Assembly: GCA_014763615.1 (NCBI GenBank)
Contig: JACXVB010000001.1
Location: 62,001 to 126,000, forward strand
Direction of reading: 5' to 3'
Length of the DNA: 64,000 bases
From: Sphingobacteriales bacterium
GTDB taxonomy: Bacteria; Bacteroidota; Bacteroidia; Sphingobacteriales; Sphingobacteriaceae
Shown: in pieces, positions 9,480-17,726 of the stretch
Numbering within the stretch: position 1 is the first letter of the stretch
How the letters are laid out: every line of letters starts with the position of its first letter
Position numbers and translations under genes: made by a program
The notes under the pieces: model-generated
What the model was told of the DNA's origin: nothing
Seen by the model: the letters and a program-made list of their open reading frames with translations, nothing else
The model's database searches: none

Positions 9480-10772
9480 ATGATGAATATTAAAAAGGTA
9501 TTGATTTTAAACTTGGTGTTGATTTGCTGCCAAGCGACTTTGGCCCAAAAACCAGAAATCAAAGCAGCAGATGTCAGCAGAATAATTAAAACACTTTCTG
9601 CTGATGACATGTATGGTAGAAGCGCTTTAAAGCCAAAAGTAATTGCCAAAGCAGCAGATTTTATCGCTAACGAATTTAAACAAGCTGGCTTAAAATATTT
9701 TGATGGAGCAAATAGCTATCGCCAAAATTTTGAACTGTCACGCAGCAAATTCACAGGAGGTAAATTGCAAATCAACGGAGAAGAAGTTAATCCCCAAAAC
9801 TATGTTTTATCCTCTACCGCTAAAGAAGTAAACTGGACTAGGTTGCCTAAAACAGAAATGATTGGCAAGGATGCTAATTTTTTGGCTAAATTTCAAAGTA
9901 TAACACAAACACCTGGGGATCTAATCGTAATGGTTGATCCTTCTTTAAGTGATCTATTTAAAAGGGTAAAAGCTTATTTAAACAGAGGTACGAGCAGCAT
10001 TGATGGAAAGAAATTAGGTTCTAAACTTTTTGTATTAGGCAATCAGGAACCAAAAAGTATCAACGCACATTTTACTCATGAAATCTCTACTGTTCCACTT
10101 TTTAATGTGGTGGGTGTACTTCCCGGAAAATCAAAACCCAATGAATACGTGGTGTTTTCTGGACATTATGACCATTTGGGAATCATCAAACCTGTAAATC
10201 AAGATTCTATTGCCAATGGTGCTGATGATGACGCATCAGGAACTACTGCTGTGATAGAGTTGGCCAAGTATTTTGCTCAGAAAAAAAATAATGAACGTAC
10301 TTTAATTTTTGTAGCCTTTACGGCGGAAGAAATTGGAGAATACGGTTCTCAATATTTTGCAAAACAGGTAAATCCTGATGAAGTAGTGGCCATGTTTAAT
10401 ATCGAAATGATTGGCAAAGATTCTAAATTCGGAAAGAATAATGCTTTCATTACAGGCTATGAACGATCTGACTTTGGCAAAATCTTACAAAAGAATTTAG
10501 AGGGTACTGACTTCAAATTTTATCCAGACCCTTATCCAAAACAAAATCTTTTCTATCGTTCTGATAACGCCTCCTTAGCCAGAGTTGGCGTTCCGGCTCA
10601 TACCATTTCTTCAGATCAAATCGATTCTGATAAATTATACCATTCTGTGGATGACGAGTTTGAAACGATGGACATCAGTAACATCACAGAAATTATTAAG
10701 GCAATTGCTATCAGTTCTACTTCAATTGTAGAAGGAAAAGACACACCTACAAGAGTTACGGGTGTACAATAA
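9480..10772 (+). CDS. Secreted M28 family aminopeptidase
   Basis: A 430-residue protein with a signal peptide (about 1-22, ATLAQK). The co-catalytic two-zinc site of family M28 can be followed: SGHYDHLG (His229), NGADDDASGT (bridging Asp), FTAEEIGEYGSQ (general base and ligand Glu), an Asp or Glu ligand near FNIEMIGK, and a C-terminal His near VPAHTIS. Family members remove N-terminal residues from peptides in the periplasm. It begins two bases after the M61 stop and 28 bases before the DPP IV gene, so the three form an operon. Two ATG codons in tandem (9480 and 9483) make the start uncertain by one residue. Confidence 0.93.
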   Translation: MMNIKKVLILNLVLICCQATLAQKPEIKAADVSRIIKTLSADDMYGRSALKPKVIAKAADFIANEFKQAGLKYFDGANSYRQNFELSRSKFTGGKLQINGEEVNPQNYVLSSTAKEVNWTRLPKTEMIGKDANFLAKFQSITQTPGDLIVMVDPSLSDLFKRVKAYLNRGTSSIDGKKLGSKLFVLGNQEPKSINAHFTHEISTVPLFNVVGVLPGKSKPNEYVVFSGHYDHLGIIKPVNQDSIANGADDDASGTTAVIELAKYFAQKKNNERTLIFVAFTAEEIGEYGSQYFAKQVNPDEVVAMFNIEMIGKDSKFGKNNAFITGYERSDFGKILQKNLEGTDFKFYPDPYPKQNLFYRSDNASLARVGVPAHTISSDQIDSDKLYHSVDDEFETMDISNITEIIKAIAISSTSIVEGKDTPTRVTGVQ

Positions 10773-10800
10773 GGTTCAATTTTTAATCAAAATCAAAAAA

Positions 10801-12969
10801 ATGAAAACTGTATTCAAACTTAAATTTTTACTCAGCGCATTATTTTGTTTGTTCATTTCTAGCGCATTTGCTCAGTGGGGTCAAGGCACCTATTGGTCTG
10901 CGGATGGAAACAAAATTATGCGGGTTAAAGATGGCGCCATTGTACAAGAAGACGCATTAGATCCTTCTAAAACAGCTGTACTCATCACCAAAGAAATGTT
11001 AACTCCGCAAGGAAGCGAACCTTTAAAAGTAGTTCGTTTTGCTTTCGCTGATGGAAATCAAAAAGTGCTCATCAATACCAACACCAAAAAAGTTTGGCGT
11101 TATGATACTCGTGGAGACTTTTGGGTATATGATTTACAAGCAAAAACCTTAAAGCAAATTGGAAAAGACAAACCGGCATCATCTTTAATGTTTGCCAAAT
11201 TTTCGCCTGATGCTACAAAAGTGGCTTATGTAAGTGAGCATAATATTTATGTAGAAGATTTAGCAACTGGTGCAACAAAAGCTTTAACCACTGATGGTAC
11301 TTTAAAGCTCATCAACGGAACGTTTGATTGGGTTTATGAAGAAGAGCTAGATTGCCGCGATGGCTTCCGCTGGTCGCCTGATAGTAAGTCTATCGCCTAT
11401 TGGCAAATTGATGCTCGCAAAATCAAAAATTATTTGATGTTAAACACTACCGATTCTCTTTATCCCTTTACCGTTCCGGTAGAATATCCGGTAGTAGGCG
11501 AAGATCCAAGCTCCTGCAAAGTAGGCGTGGTAGATATTTCAACTGTTAAAACCAAATGGATGAATGTTCCGGGCGACCCAATTCAACATTACATCCCAAG
11601 AATGGAATGGGCAAATAACTCCGCTCAACTCATCATTCAACAATTAAACAGACGTCAGAATGAAAGTAAAATCATGCTGTTAAATGCATCTGATGGCAGC
11701 GCAAAAACCATTTATGATGAAACAGATAGCGCTTGGGTAGATGCTAAAGCCGAAGCTACTGGATGGACATGGATTGAAGGTGGGAAAAAATTTATTTGGT
11801 TGAGTGAGAAAGATGGTTGGAGACACATCTATGCTATCGGTTTAGACGGAAAGGAAACTTTGCTCACCAAAGATAATTTTGACGTGATTGCTTTGAACTT
11901 AGTGGATGAAAAAGGAGGCAATATCTATTTTATGGCTTCGCCAGATCATGCTACACAGCAATATTTATATCGCGTAAGCATTAAAGGAGGTAAATCTGTA
12001 AGAGTGACTCCTGCTGATGAGCCTGGCACCCATAGTTATGATATTTCTCCAAATGGAAAATTAGCTTTTCATGATTATTCCAGCGCCACAGTTTTCCCTA
12101 TTAGTGATGTAGTTTCTTTGCCTGCTCATAAAATATTAAGTGGCGGTGAAGAAAATCCTAATGCAAAATACTATCCAATTCCGAAAGTAGAATTCTTTAA
12201 GGTTACTACAGAAGATGGTGTACAAATGGATGGCTGGATGGTAAAACCTAAAAATTTCGACCCTGACAAAAAATATCCGGTTGTATTTTATGTGTATGGC
12301 GAACCTGCGGCACAAACCGTAGTAGATAGATTTGGGACTGGATTTAACCGATTATATATCGGTAATATGGCCAATGATGGTTATATCTATATTTCTGTAG
12401 ATGGCAGAGGTTCTCCCGCACCAAAAGGAAGGGCTTGGCGAAAAGCGATTTATCATAAAATTGGTATCGTAAATATCAGAGACCAAGCCATGGCTGCCAA
12501 AGAAATCTTGAAATGGGATTTTGTAGATCCATCTAGAGTAGCTGTTTGGGGCTGGAGCGGTGGAGGTTCATCTACACTTAACCTCTTAATGCAATATCCT
12601 GATATTTATAAAACTGGGATTTCCATCGCTGCTGTAGATAATCAGTTGAATTATGACAACATTTACCAAGAGCGCTATATGGGTTTATTACCCGAAGACA
12701 AGCATTATTTTGTAGAAGGTTCTCCTATTGCTCACGCTCAAGGATTAAAGGGTAATTTATTGATTGTTCATGGTACGGGTGATGACAATGTGCATTACAA
12801 CAATTGTGAGCAGATGATTAATCAGTTAATCAAATACGATAAAACATTCCAGCTAATGATTTATCCAAATAGAACGCATGCCATTTCAGAAGGTGCTGGA
12901 ACCAGCAAACACTTGGCATCAACTTATACCAAATTTTTAAAAGAGAATTGTCCTCCGGGAGGAAGGTAA
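10801..12969 (+). CDS. Secreted S9 dipeptidyl peptidase IV type peptidase
   Basis: A 722-residue protein from the ATG at 10801, chosen over a GTG 13 codons upstream because it places a proper signal peptide (SSAFAQ) at the N-terminus. It has the DPP IV N-terminal beta-propeller (about 30-480), including the Glu pair YEEELDCRDGFRWS that binds the substrate amino terminus, and an alpha/beta hydrolase domain with GWSGGGSS (Ser586), GTGDDNVH (Asp at about 661-662) and NRTHAI (His693). DPP IV releases X-Pro or X-Ala dipeptides. It is third in the M61-M28-S9 series and ends at a strong terminator. Confidence 0.95.
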   Translation: MKTVFKLKFLLSALFCLFISSAFAQWGQGTYWSADGNKIMRVKDGAIVQEDALDPSKTAVLITKEMLTPQGSEPLKVVRFAFADGNQKVLINTNTKKVWRYDTRGDFWVYDLQAKTLKQIGKDKPASSLMFAKFSPDATKVAYVSEHNIYVEDLATGATKALTTDGTLKLINGTFDWVYEEELDCRDGFRWSPDSKSIAYWQIDARKIKNYLMLNTTDSLYPFTVPVEYPVVGEDPSSCKVGVVDISTVKTKWMNVPGDPIQHYIPRMEWANNSAQLIIQQLNRRQNESKIMLLNASDGSAKTIYDETDSAWVDAKAEATGWTWIEGGKKFIWLSEKDGWRHIYAIGLDGKETLLTKDNFDVIALNLVDEKGGNIYFMASPDHATQQYLYRVSIKGGKSVRVTPADEPGTHSYDISPNGKLAFHDYSSATVFPISDVVSLPAHKILSGGEENPNAKYYPIPKVEFFKVTTEDGVQMDGWMVKPKNFDPDKKYPVVFYVYGEPAAQTVVDRFGTGFNRLYIGNMANDGYIYISVDGRGSPAPKGRAWRKAIYHKIGIVNIRDQAMAAKEILKWDFVDPSRVAVWGWSGGGSSTLNLLMQYPDIYKTGISIAAVDNQLNYDNIYQERYMGLLPEDKHYFVEGSPIAHAQGLKGNLLIVHGTGDDNVHYNNCEQMINQLIKYDKTFQLMIYPNRTHAISEGAGTSKHLASTYTKFLKENCPPGGR

Positions 12970-12976
12970 GAAACAT

Positions 12977-13004
12977 AAAAAAGCGGCTGGCCAGCCGCTT
13001 TTTT
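12977..13004. terminator. Bidirectional terminator between DPP IV and ssb
   Basis: A 28-base perfect palindrome: the GC-rich core GCGGCTGGCCAGCCGC (12983-12998) is flanked by six A and six T residues, so it gives a hairpin followed by a U tract on both strands. It lies between convergent genes (DPP IV ending 12969 and ssb ending 13014) and should stop transcription from both sides. Confidence 0.93.
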
Positions 13005-13013
13005 AATTTAGGT

Positions 13014-13445
13014 TTAGAATGGTAGATTGTCGTCAGCATCTAAAGAGAAATCATTTGAATCCTCCTGATCCGATGTTTTATTTTCTGAAGTAGTTGTTGA
13101 ATTTTGTTCAAAATCGCTTTTACGACCGAGCATCGTAAAATTCTCTGCCACCACTTCTGTACTGTATTTTTTGTGCCCTTCTTTATCCTCAAAAGAGCGT
13201 GTTCTTAATTTACCTTCTATATAAATCAGCTTGCCTTTTTGCAAATATTTGGCAGCAACATCGGCTAAGCCTCTCCACATCACAATGTTATGCCATTCTG
13301 TTTGTTCTATTTTTTTCCCGTCTTTATTATAACTTTCTGAAGTAGCTAAGGGGAAACTCGCTACGGTGACATTTCCATCTAAGTGTCTAACCTCAGGATC
13401 CTTCCCGAGATGACCAACTAAAATAACTTTGTTTACTCCTGACAT
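13014..13445 (-). CDS. ssb: Single-stranded DNA-binding protein
   Basis: A 143-residue protein with the SSB OB fold at about 1-105, starting MSGVNKVILVGHLGKDPEVR and containing WHNIVMWRGLADVA. A hydrophilic acidic linker leads to the C-terminal tip DDNLPF, the tail through which SSB recruits replication and repair partners. It coats single-stranded DNA as a tetramer. It follows mutY by 17 bases on the same strand, so the two repair proteins are probably co-transcribed. Bacteroidota often carry more than one ssb, so this may not be the only copy. Confidence 0.96.
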   Translation of the reverse strand: MSGVNKVILVGHLGKDPEVRHLDGNVTVASFPLATSESYNKDGKKIEQTEWHNIVMWRGLADVAAKYLQKGKLIYIEGKLRTRSFEDKEGHKKYSTEVVAENFTMLGRKSDFEQNSTTTSENKTSDQEDSNDFSLDADDNLPF

Positions 13446-13462
13446 ATCGGCTAATTTTTAAA

Positions 13463-14512
13463 TCAATTTAGGAATTTTTTCAAGAACTCAAAAATTAATT
13501 TTGGTTGTCCGTATTGATGTAAATCTTTTACTTTAACCCAAAACCAATTATTTTTTTTGATATAAGTTTCGTTTAAATTTTCAATGTGTATAAAGCGAGC
13601 GTATAATCGTTGATGTGTTAAGACATGTTTAACTTCTTCTGAGACAGCATGAATCACACTATCTTTGTTAAACCAAGCATTAAAATCTGGGTGAGCAATT
13701 AACTGCTTTAAAGACGTTCTTTCTGTAAATTCAATTGAAGGGAGATCATGCAAACCCGCCCAAATATCTTCATTTGATCTTCTTTTAATCAAAATTCGGT
13801 TATCATTCAAAATCAAAAAGAAAAAGAAGAAACGCTCTCTAATCTTTAATTTCCTGAGTTTTACAGGTAAATCTGCCACCTTTCGCTTTTGATAAGCGAG
13901 GCAAGATCCGTTAAACGGACAAACTTCACAGTCTGGGTTCTTGGGTTTGCATTGCAAAGCACCAAACTCTATCATGGCTTGGTTATGTTCTGCTGCCTTC
14001 TTTTTGTCTAATATTTCATCGGCTAAGGCTTGAAACTCCTTTTTTCCTATTCCTGTATTGATAGGAGTAGCTACACCAAAATAACGAGACAAAAAACGAT
14101 AAACATTCCCATCAACAACTGCTTTAGCCTCATTGGCTGAGAATGAAGCAATAGCTGCGGCAGTATATTCTCCAATTCCGGTAAGTCGAATTAAATCATC
14201 ATATCGATTAGGAAAAACGCCATCAAAATCTTCCACAACTTTTCTTGCTGTCTTTAACATATTTCTACCTCTGGAGTAATATCCTAAACCTTGCCACATT
14301 CTGAGGATATCATCTTCGCTTGCGACAGCAAAACTTTTAACAGTTGGATAAGCATTGGCAAATCTGAAAAAATAAGGCATTCCTTGCTCCACTCTGGTTT
14401 GTTGCAAAATAATTTCTGATAACCAAATTAGATAGGCATCGGTGGTATTTCTCCAAGGTAAATCTCTTTTATGCGTTCTATACCAGTTAATTAACTGTTG
14501 TGAAAAGGTCAT
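13463..14512 (-). CDS. mutY: A/G-specific adenine DNA glycosylase
   Basis: A 349-residue protein from the ATG at 14512; the TTG four codons upstream is less likely. It has the HhH-GPD fold with LTGIGEYTAAAIASF and the catalytic Asp in AVVDGNVYRF, and a [4Fe-4S] loop with Cys-x6-Cys-x2-Cys-x5-Cys spacing (CKPKNPDCEVCPFNGSC). A NUDIX-like C-terminal domain (about 230-345) recognises 8-oxoguanine. MutY removes adenine mispaired with 8-oxoG. It lies upstream of ssb in the same direction and is divergent from the HU gene. Confidence 0.97.
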   Translation of the reverse strand: MTFSQQLINWYRTHKRDLPWRNTTDAYLIWLSEIILQQTRVEQGMPYFFRFANAYPTVKSFAVASEDDILRMWQGLGYYSRGRNMLKTARKVVEDFDGVFPNRYDDLIRLTGIGEYTAAAIASFSANEAKAVVDGNVYRFLSRYFGVATPINTGIGKKEFQALADEILDKKKAAEHNQAMIEFGALQCKPKNPDCEVCPFNGSCLAYQKRKVADLPVKLRKLKIRERFFFFFLILNDNRILIKRRSNEDIWAGLHDLPSIEFTERTSLKQLIAHPDFNAWFNKDSVIHAVSEEVKHVLTHQRLYARFIHIENLNETYIKKNNWFWVKVKDLHQYGQPKLIFEFLKKFLN

Positions 14513-14602
14513 ATACAAATACAAAAACTTACTTAATGACTGAAAGATAAGCGATTGTTATAAAAATTATAGTATTTATTTCCCAAATTCAACTAAAAGC
14601 AA

Positions 14603-14610
14603 TACTTTTG
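14603..14610 (+). promoter_or_regulatory. Promoter -7 element upstream of the HU gene
   Basis: TACTTTTG fits the Bacteroidota -7 consensus TAnnTTTG and lies 50 bases before the HU start codon. I see no good TTG element 17-23 bases further upstream, so only the -7 half is supported by sequence. Confidence 0.45.
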
Positions 14611-14660
14611 CAACCCCAAATCTTTTGATAACAAATAAATTATAAAAGAAAATATAGAAA

Positions 14661-14948
14661 ATGACAAAGGCAGAAATTATTGCAGAAATTGCAAGTAAAA
14701 CCGGAATTGAAAAGGTAGATGTACAAGAAACGGTAGAGGCATTCTTTAAAGTTGTGAAGAATTCTATGGTGAGCGGAGAGAATGTTTATGTTAGAGGTTT
14801 TGGTAGCTTTGTAGTTAAGAAAAGAGCAAAGAAAACCGCAAGAAATATTTCAAAAAATACTGCGATAATTATTCCTGAACATTTTGTTCCTAGCTTTAAG
14901 CCAGCAAAAGTTTTTGTTGATAAAGTAAAAACAGGAAATAAAGCATAA
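14661..14948 (+). CDS. HU/IHF family DNA-binding protein
   Basis: A 95-residue protein covering one HU/IHF domain: N-terminal helices (MTKAEIIAEIASKTGIEK), the GENVYVRGFGSFVVKKR beta region, the arm with basic residues and a Pro near IIPEHFVPSFKPAK at the arm tip and return strand. It binds and bends DNA as a dimer with little or moderate sequence preference. It is the first gene of a plus-strand cluster that continues with a TPR protein, a 29-residue basic protein and ribonuclease E/G. The gap to the TPR gene is only five bases. Confidence 0.95.
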   Translation: MTKAEIIAEIASKTGIEKVDVQETVEAFFKVVKNSMVSGENVYVRGFGSFVVKKRAKKTARNISKNTAIIIPEHFVPSFKPAKVFVDKVKTGNKA

Positions 14949-14953
14949 TCATC

Positions 14954-15805
14954 ATGTTAAAACCCAAACAATACATTCTCATTGGATTAGTAGCGATACT
15001 GATGGTAGTCTTGTACAGTTTGGATATTAAAGGTTTAGTCAAACCGAAAGAAAACAGAGGTATGCAAGCTACCGCAAGTGCTGATGGGCAGGCAGCATCA
15101 GCAGTTGTTACCGCAAAAAGCGTTTCTGACGTTGCTAAACAAATGATAAATGTTAACCTTGCGGCAGACATTGAAAAAATAGAGAATCAGCTAAAAGGAG
15201 CTTCGGGCGATGAGGTTTTAAAGTTGAATGAAGAATTAGCAAAAAAGTGGGATGATGTGAATCAGCCTGCTCCTGCAGGATTTGCTTATGAAGCTATTGC
15301 AGAAGCCCAACCTTCTTATGAGCATTGGTTAATTGCTGGTGATCGTTTCACTGATGGTTATCAAAACTTTAGAGATACTACAGCCACTTTAGGCTTAGTA
15401 AATAAAGCCATAGATGCTTATAATAAAGCCTTACAATTGAATCCAAATAGTTTAGAAGCTAAAACAGGTTTAGGAGTTGCTTACGTAACAGGAACACAAA
15501 ATCCGATGCAGGGCATTCAACTTTTGTTAGGAGTAGTAAAAGAAGATCCTAAAAACGTAAAAGCCAACATGAGCTTAGGTTTGTTCTCCATGAAATCAGG
15601 GCAGTTTGATAAAGCTGTAAACAGATTTAAAACAGTAATTGCTGAAAAACCAACGCCGGAAGCTTGGTTTTACTTAGCTACCAGCTATGAAAACTTAGGT
15701 ATGAAACCAGAAGCTATTCTTGCTTATCAAAAAAGTAAAGAATTAGCCGCTGATCCTAGCTTAAGCGATTTTGTAGATCGAAAAATCAAAGAATTAAATA
15801 AATAA
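14954..15805 (+). CDS. TPR-repeat protein, membrane anchored
   Basis: A 283-residue protein with one N-terminal transmembrane segment (about 8-24, ILIGLVAILMVVLYSLDI), a low-complexity Ala/Gln linker (about 35-55) and a TPR-rich region from about 140 to 275: KALQLNPNSLEAKTGLG, VVKEDPKNVKANMSLG, FKTVIAEKPTPEAWFYLA and YQKSKELAAD match the repeat consensus. TPR solenoids mediate protein contacts. It starts five bases after HU. The partner is unknown; the constant position beside HU and rng in related genomes, as I recall it, suggests a housekeeping role. Confidence 0.85.
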   Translation: MLKPKQYILIGLVAILMVVLYSLDIKGLVKPKENRGMQATASADGQAASAVVTAKSVSDVAKQMINVNLAADIEKIENQLKGASGDEVLKLNEELAKKWDDVNQPAPAGFAYEAIAEAQPSYEHWLIAGDRFTDGYQNFRDTTATLGLVNKAIDAYNKALQLNPNSLEAKTGLGVAYVTGTQNPMQGIQLLLGVVKEDPKNVKANMSLGLFSMKSGQFDKAVNRFKTVIAEKPTPEAWFYLATSYENLGMKPEAILAYQKSKELAADPSLSDFVDRKIKELNK

Positions 15806-15826
15806 AAACATTAAAAATTTAACATT

Positions 15827-15916
15827 ATGCCAAGCGGTAAAAAAAGAAAAAGACATAAAATGGCTACTCACAAACGTAAAAAACGTTTAAGAAAAAACAG
15901 ACATAAGAAAAAATAA
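15827..15916 (+). CDS. 29-residue, extremely basic small protein (possible ribosomal protein bL38-like)
   Basis: ATG at 15827 and TAA at 15914-15916 enclose 29 codons. The product starts MPSGKKRKRHKMATHKR and continues KKRLRKNRHKKK: 19 of 29 residues are Lys, Arg or His and there are no acidic residues. Such composition is typical of tiny rRNA-binding proteins. It lies 21 bases after the TPR stop and is followed by a strong hairpin at 15942, so it ends the HU-TPR transcript. A novel small ribosomal protein, bL38, has been described in Flavobacterium johnsoniae ribosomes; identity with this product is my inference from size, charge and phylum and is not verified. The coding status is well supported, the function is not. 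Confidence 0.7.
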   Translation: MPSGKKRKRHKMATHKRKKRLRKNRHKKK

Positions 15917-15941
15917 GCTGATTTAAGCTGATATTTTTTAG

Positions 15942-15976
15942 GTGTTTATCCCTTTTAAAAGGGATAAACACTTTCT
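15942..15976 (+). terminator. Terminator after the 29-residue gene
   Basis: Positions 15942-15971 are a perfect 30-base palindrome with arms of 15 bases (GTGTTTATCCCTTTT and its complement) and no fixed loop, followed by TTTCTT. It separates the HU-TPR-small-basic-gene transcript from the rng gene that starts at 16045. Confidence 0.8.
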
Positions 15977-16044
15977 TATGCAATTTCATTTATTCCTCTG
16001 TTGATATAAAAGATGTTCATCATCTTTTTCTAAAAAAGTAGCTG

Positions 16045-17595
16045 TTGGTAAAGGAGTTAATCATTAATTCGACCCCTAGTGGGGTAACTATTGCATTGCT
16101 GCAAGACAAGCAACTTGTAGAACTAAACAAAGAGCAAATCAATAACAGTTATGCTGTTGGAGATATTTATCTAGGTAGAATCAAAAAGATTATGCCTGGA
16201 TTAAATGCTGCATTTGTTGATGTTGGCTATGAGAAAGATGCTTTTTTGCATTATTTGGATCTCGGTCCACAAGTGCAATCACTGCTCAAACTGAGCAAAC
16301 AAGTAAAAGGAGGCTCGTATAAAGATCGGTTATTAGATCATTTTACAAAAGAAGCCGATATAGATAAAGCTGGGAAAATATCTTCTGTTCTCAATAAAAA
16401 TCAACTTATTCCGGTTCAAATTGCAAAAGAACCTATTTCTACTAAAGGTCCTCGTTTAAGTTCTGATTTATCAATAGCGGGCCGATTTGTGGTTTTAGTT
16501 CCTTTTTCTGATGTGATTTCTATTTCTAAAAAGATTAGAAGTAACACAGAGCGCTCTCGGTTAAAGAAAATTGTAGAAGGAATTAAGCCCAAAAATTTTG
16601 GTGTAATTATCAGAACAGTTTCTGAAAAAAAGGGAGTTGCCGAAATCCAAAAAGATCTTTATGATTTAATTTCTAAATGGGAAACTTTCATGAAGAAATT
16701 ACCTCATACCGAACCTTCTAAAAGAATTTTAGGGGAAATGGGCCGGACATCAACTATTTTAAGAGATATTTTGAATGATGAATTCACAAATATTCACGTT
16801 GATGACCTTTCAATTTTTGAAGAAATAAAATCTTATGTACATGAAATTTCTCCTGATTTAGAGAAAATCGTAAAACTGTATAAAGGCAAAGAACCTATTT
16901 TTGAACATTTTGGGATTGAGAAACAGATCAAAGGTTCCTTCGGAAAAACGGTTAATCTGGCTGGAGGTGCTTATTTGGTTATTGAGCATACCGAGGCTTT
17001 ACACGTAATTGATGTAAACAGTGGTAACCGGAATGCTAGTCCTGAAAATCAGGAAGAAAATGCGTTTATGGTAAATAAAGAAGCCGCTAAAGAAATTGCT
17101 CGTCAGTTGCGTTTGCGTGATATGGGCGGCATTGTGGTGGTTGATTTTATTGATATGCACAAAGCTCCTAATCGTAAAGATTTATTTGATTATCTGAAAT
17201 CAGAAATGAATCACGATAGGGCTAAGCACACCATTTTACCTCCAAGTAAATTTGGGTTGGTGCAGATTACTCGTCAGAGAGTTCGCCCAGAAATGAACAT
17301 TATAACCAATGAAAAGTGCCCTGCTTGCGATGGAACTGGAGAAATTAAAGCGAGTATTGTTTTGTTAGATGATATTACGAGCAACTTAGATTACATCTTA
17401 AATGAACAAGCCGAAAAAGGAATCACACTTTGTGTTCATCCCTATGTAGAAGCTTATATCAAAAAAGGAATCATCAACCAGCAATGGAAATGGTTTTTTA
17501 AATACAACCAGTGGATTAAAGTAAAAGCCATGTCGAGCTACTACCTCACTGAGTTTCGATTCTTGAGTAGTAAAGATGAAGAGATAAAATTATAA
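16045..17595 (+). CDS. rng: Ribonuclease E/G family endoribonuclease
   Basis: A 516-residue protein beginning at a TTG codon; an in-frame TAG two codons upstream leaves no room for another start, and the first residues VKELIINSTPSGV match the family N-terminus. It has an S1 RNA-binding domain (about 35-130), the DNase I-like catalytic domain with the metal-binding Asp residues in HVIDVNSGN and GGIVVVDFIDM, and the zinc-link Cys pair in CPACDGTG. It lacks the long C-terminal scaffold of RNase E, so it is RNase G-sized. It acts in rRNA 5' processing and mRNA decay in the cytoplasm. Confidence 0.95.
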   Translation: MVKELIINSTPSGVTIALLQDKQLVELNKEQINNSYAVGDIYLGRIKKIMPGLNAAFVDVGYEKDAFLHYLDLGPQVQSLLKLSKQVKGGSYKDRLLDHFTKEADIDKAGKISSVLNKNQLIPVQIAKEPISTKGPRLSSDLSIAGRFVVLVPFSDVISISKKIRSNTERSRLKKIVEGIKPKNFGVIIRTVSEKKGVAEIQKDLYDLISKWETFMKKLPHTEPSKRILGEMGRTSTILRDILNDEFTNIHVDDLSIFEEIKSYVHEISPDLEKIVKLYKGKEPIFEHFGIEKQIKGSFGKTVNLAGGAYLVIEHTEALHVIDVNSGNRNASPENQEENAFMVNKEAAKEIARQLRLRDMGGIVVVDFIDMHKAPNRKDLFDYLKSEMNHDRAKHTILPPSKFGLVQITRQRVRPEMNIITNEKCPACDGTGEIKASIVLLDDITSNLDYILNEQAEKGITLCVHPYVEAYIKKGIINQQWKWFFKYNQWIKVKAMSSYYLTEFRFLSSKDEEIKL

Positions 17596-17633
17596 CAAAA
17601 AGCCTTCGATATGCACATCGAAGGCTTTTTGTT
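17594..17633. terminator. Strong terminator after rng
   Basis: Two 17-base arms (17594-17610 and 17617-17633) pair perfectly around a six-base loop; the GC-rich part is GCCTTCGAT and the distal arm ends CTTTTTGTT. It overlaps the rng stop codon and separates rng from radA. Flanking A and T tracts would let it work in both directions. Confidence 0.93.
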
Positions 17634-17726
17634 AATTAAATGATAATTGGAATCTTTAATTCCTCATTTGATTTGCAATCTCACTAATAAAAATCGTACT
17701 TCGTAAGTCTAAAATCCAAAATCAAA

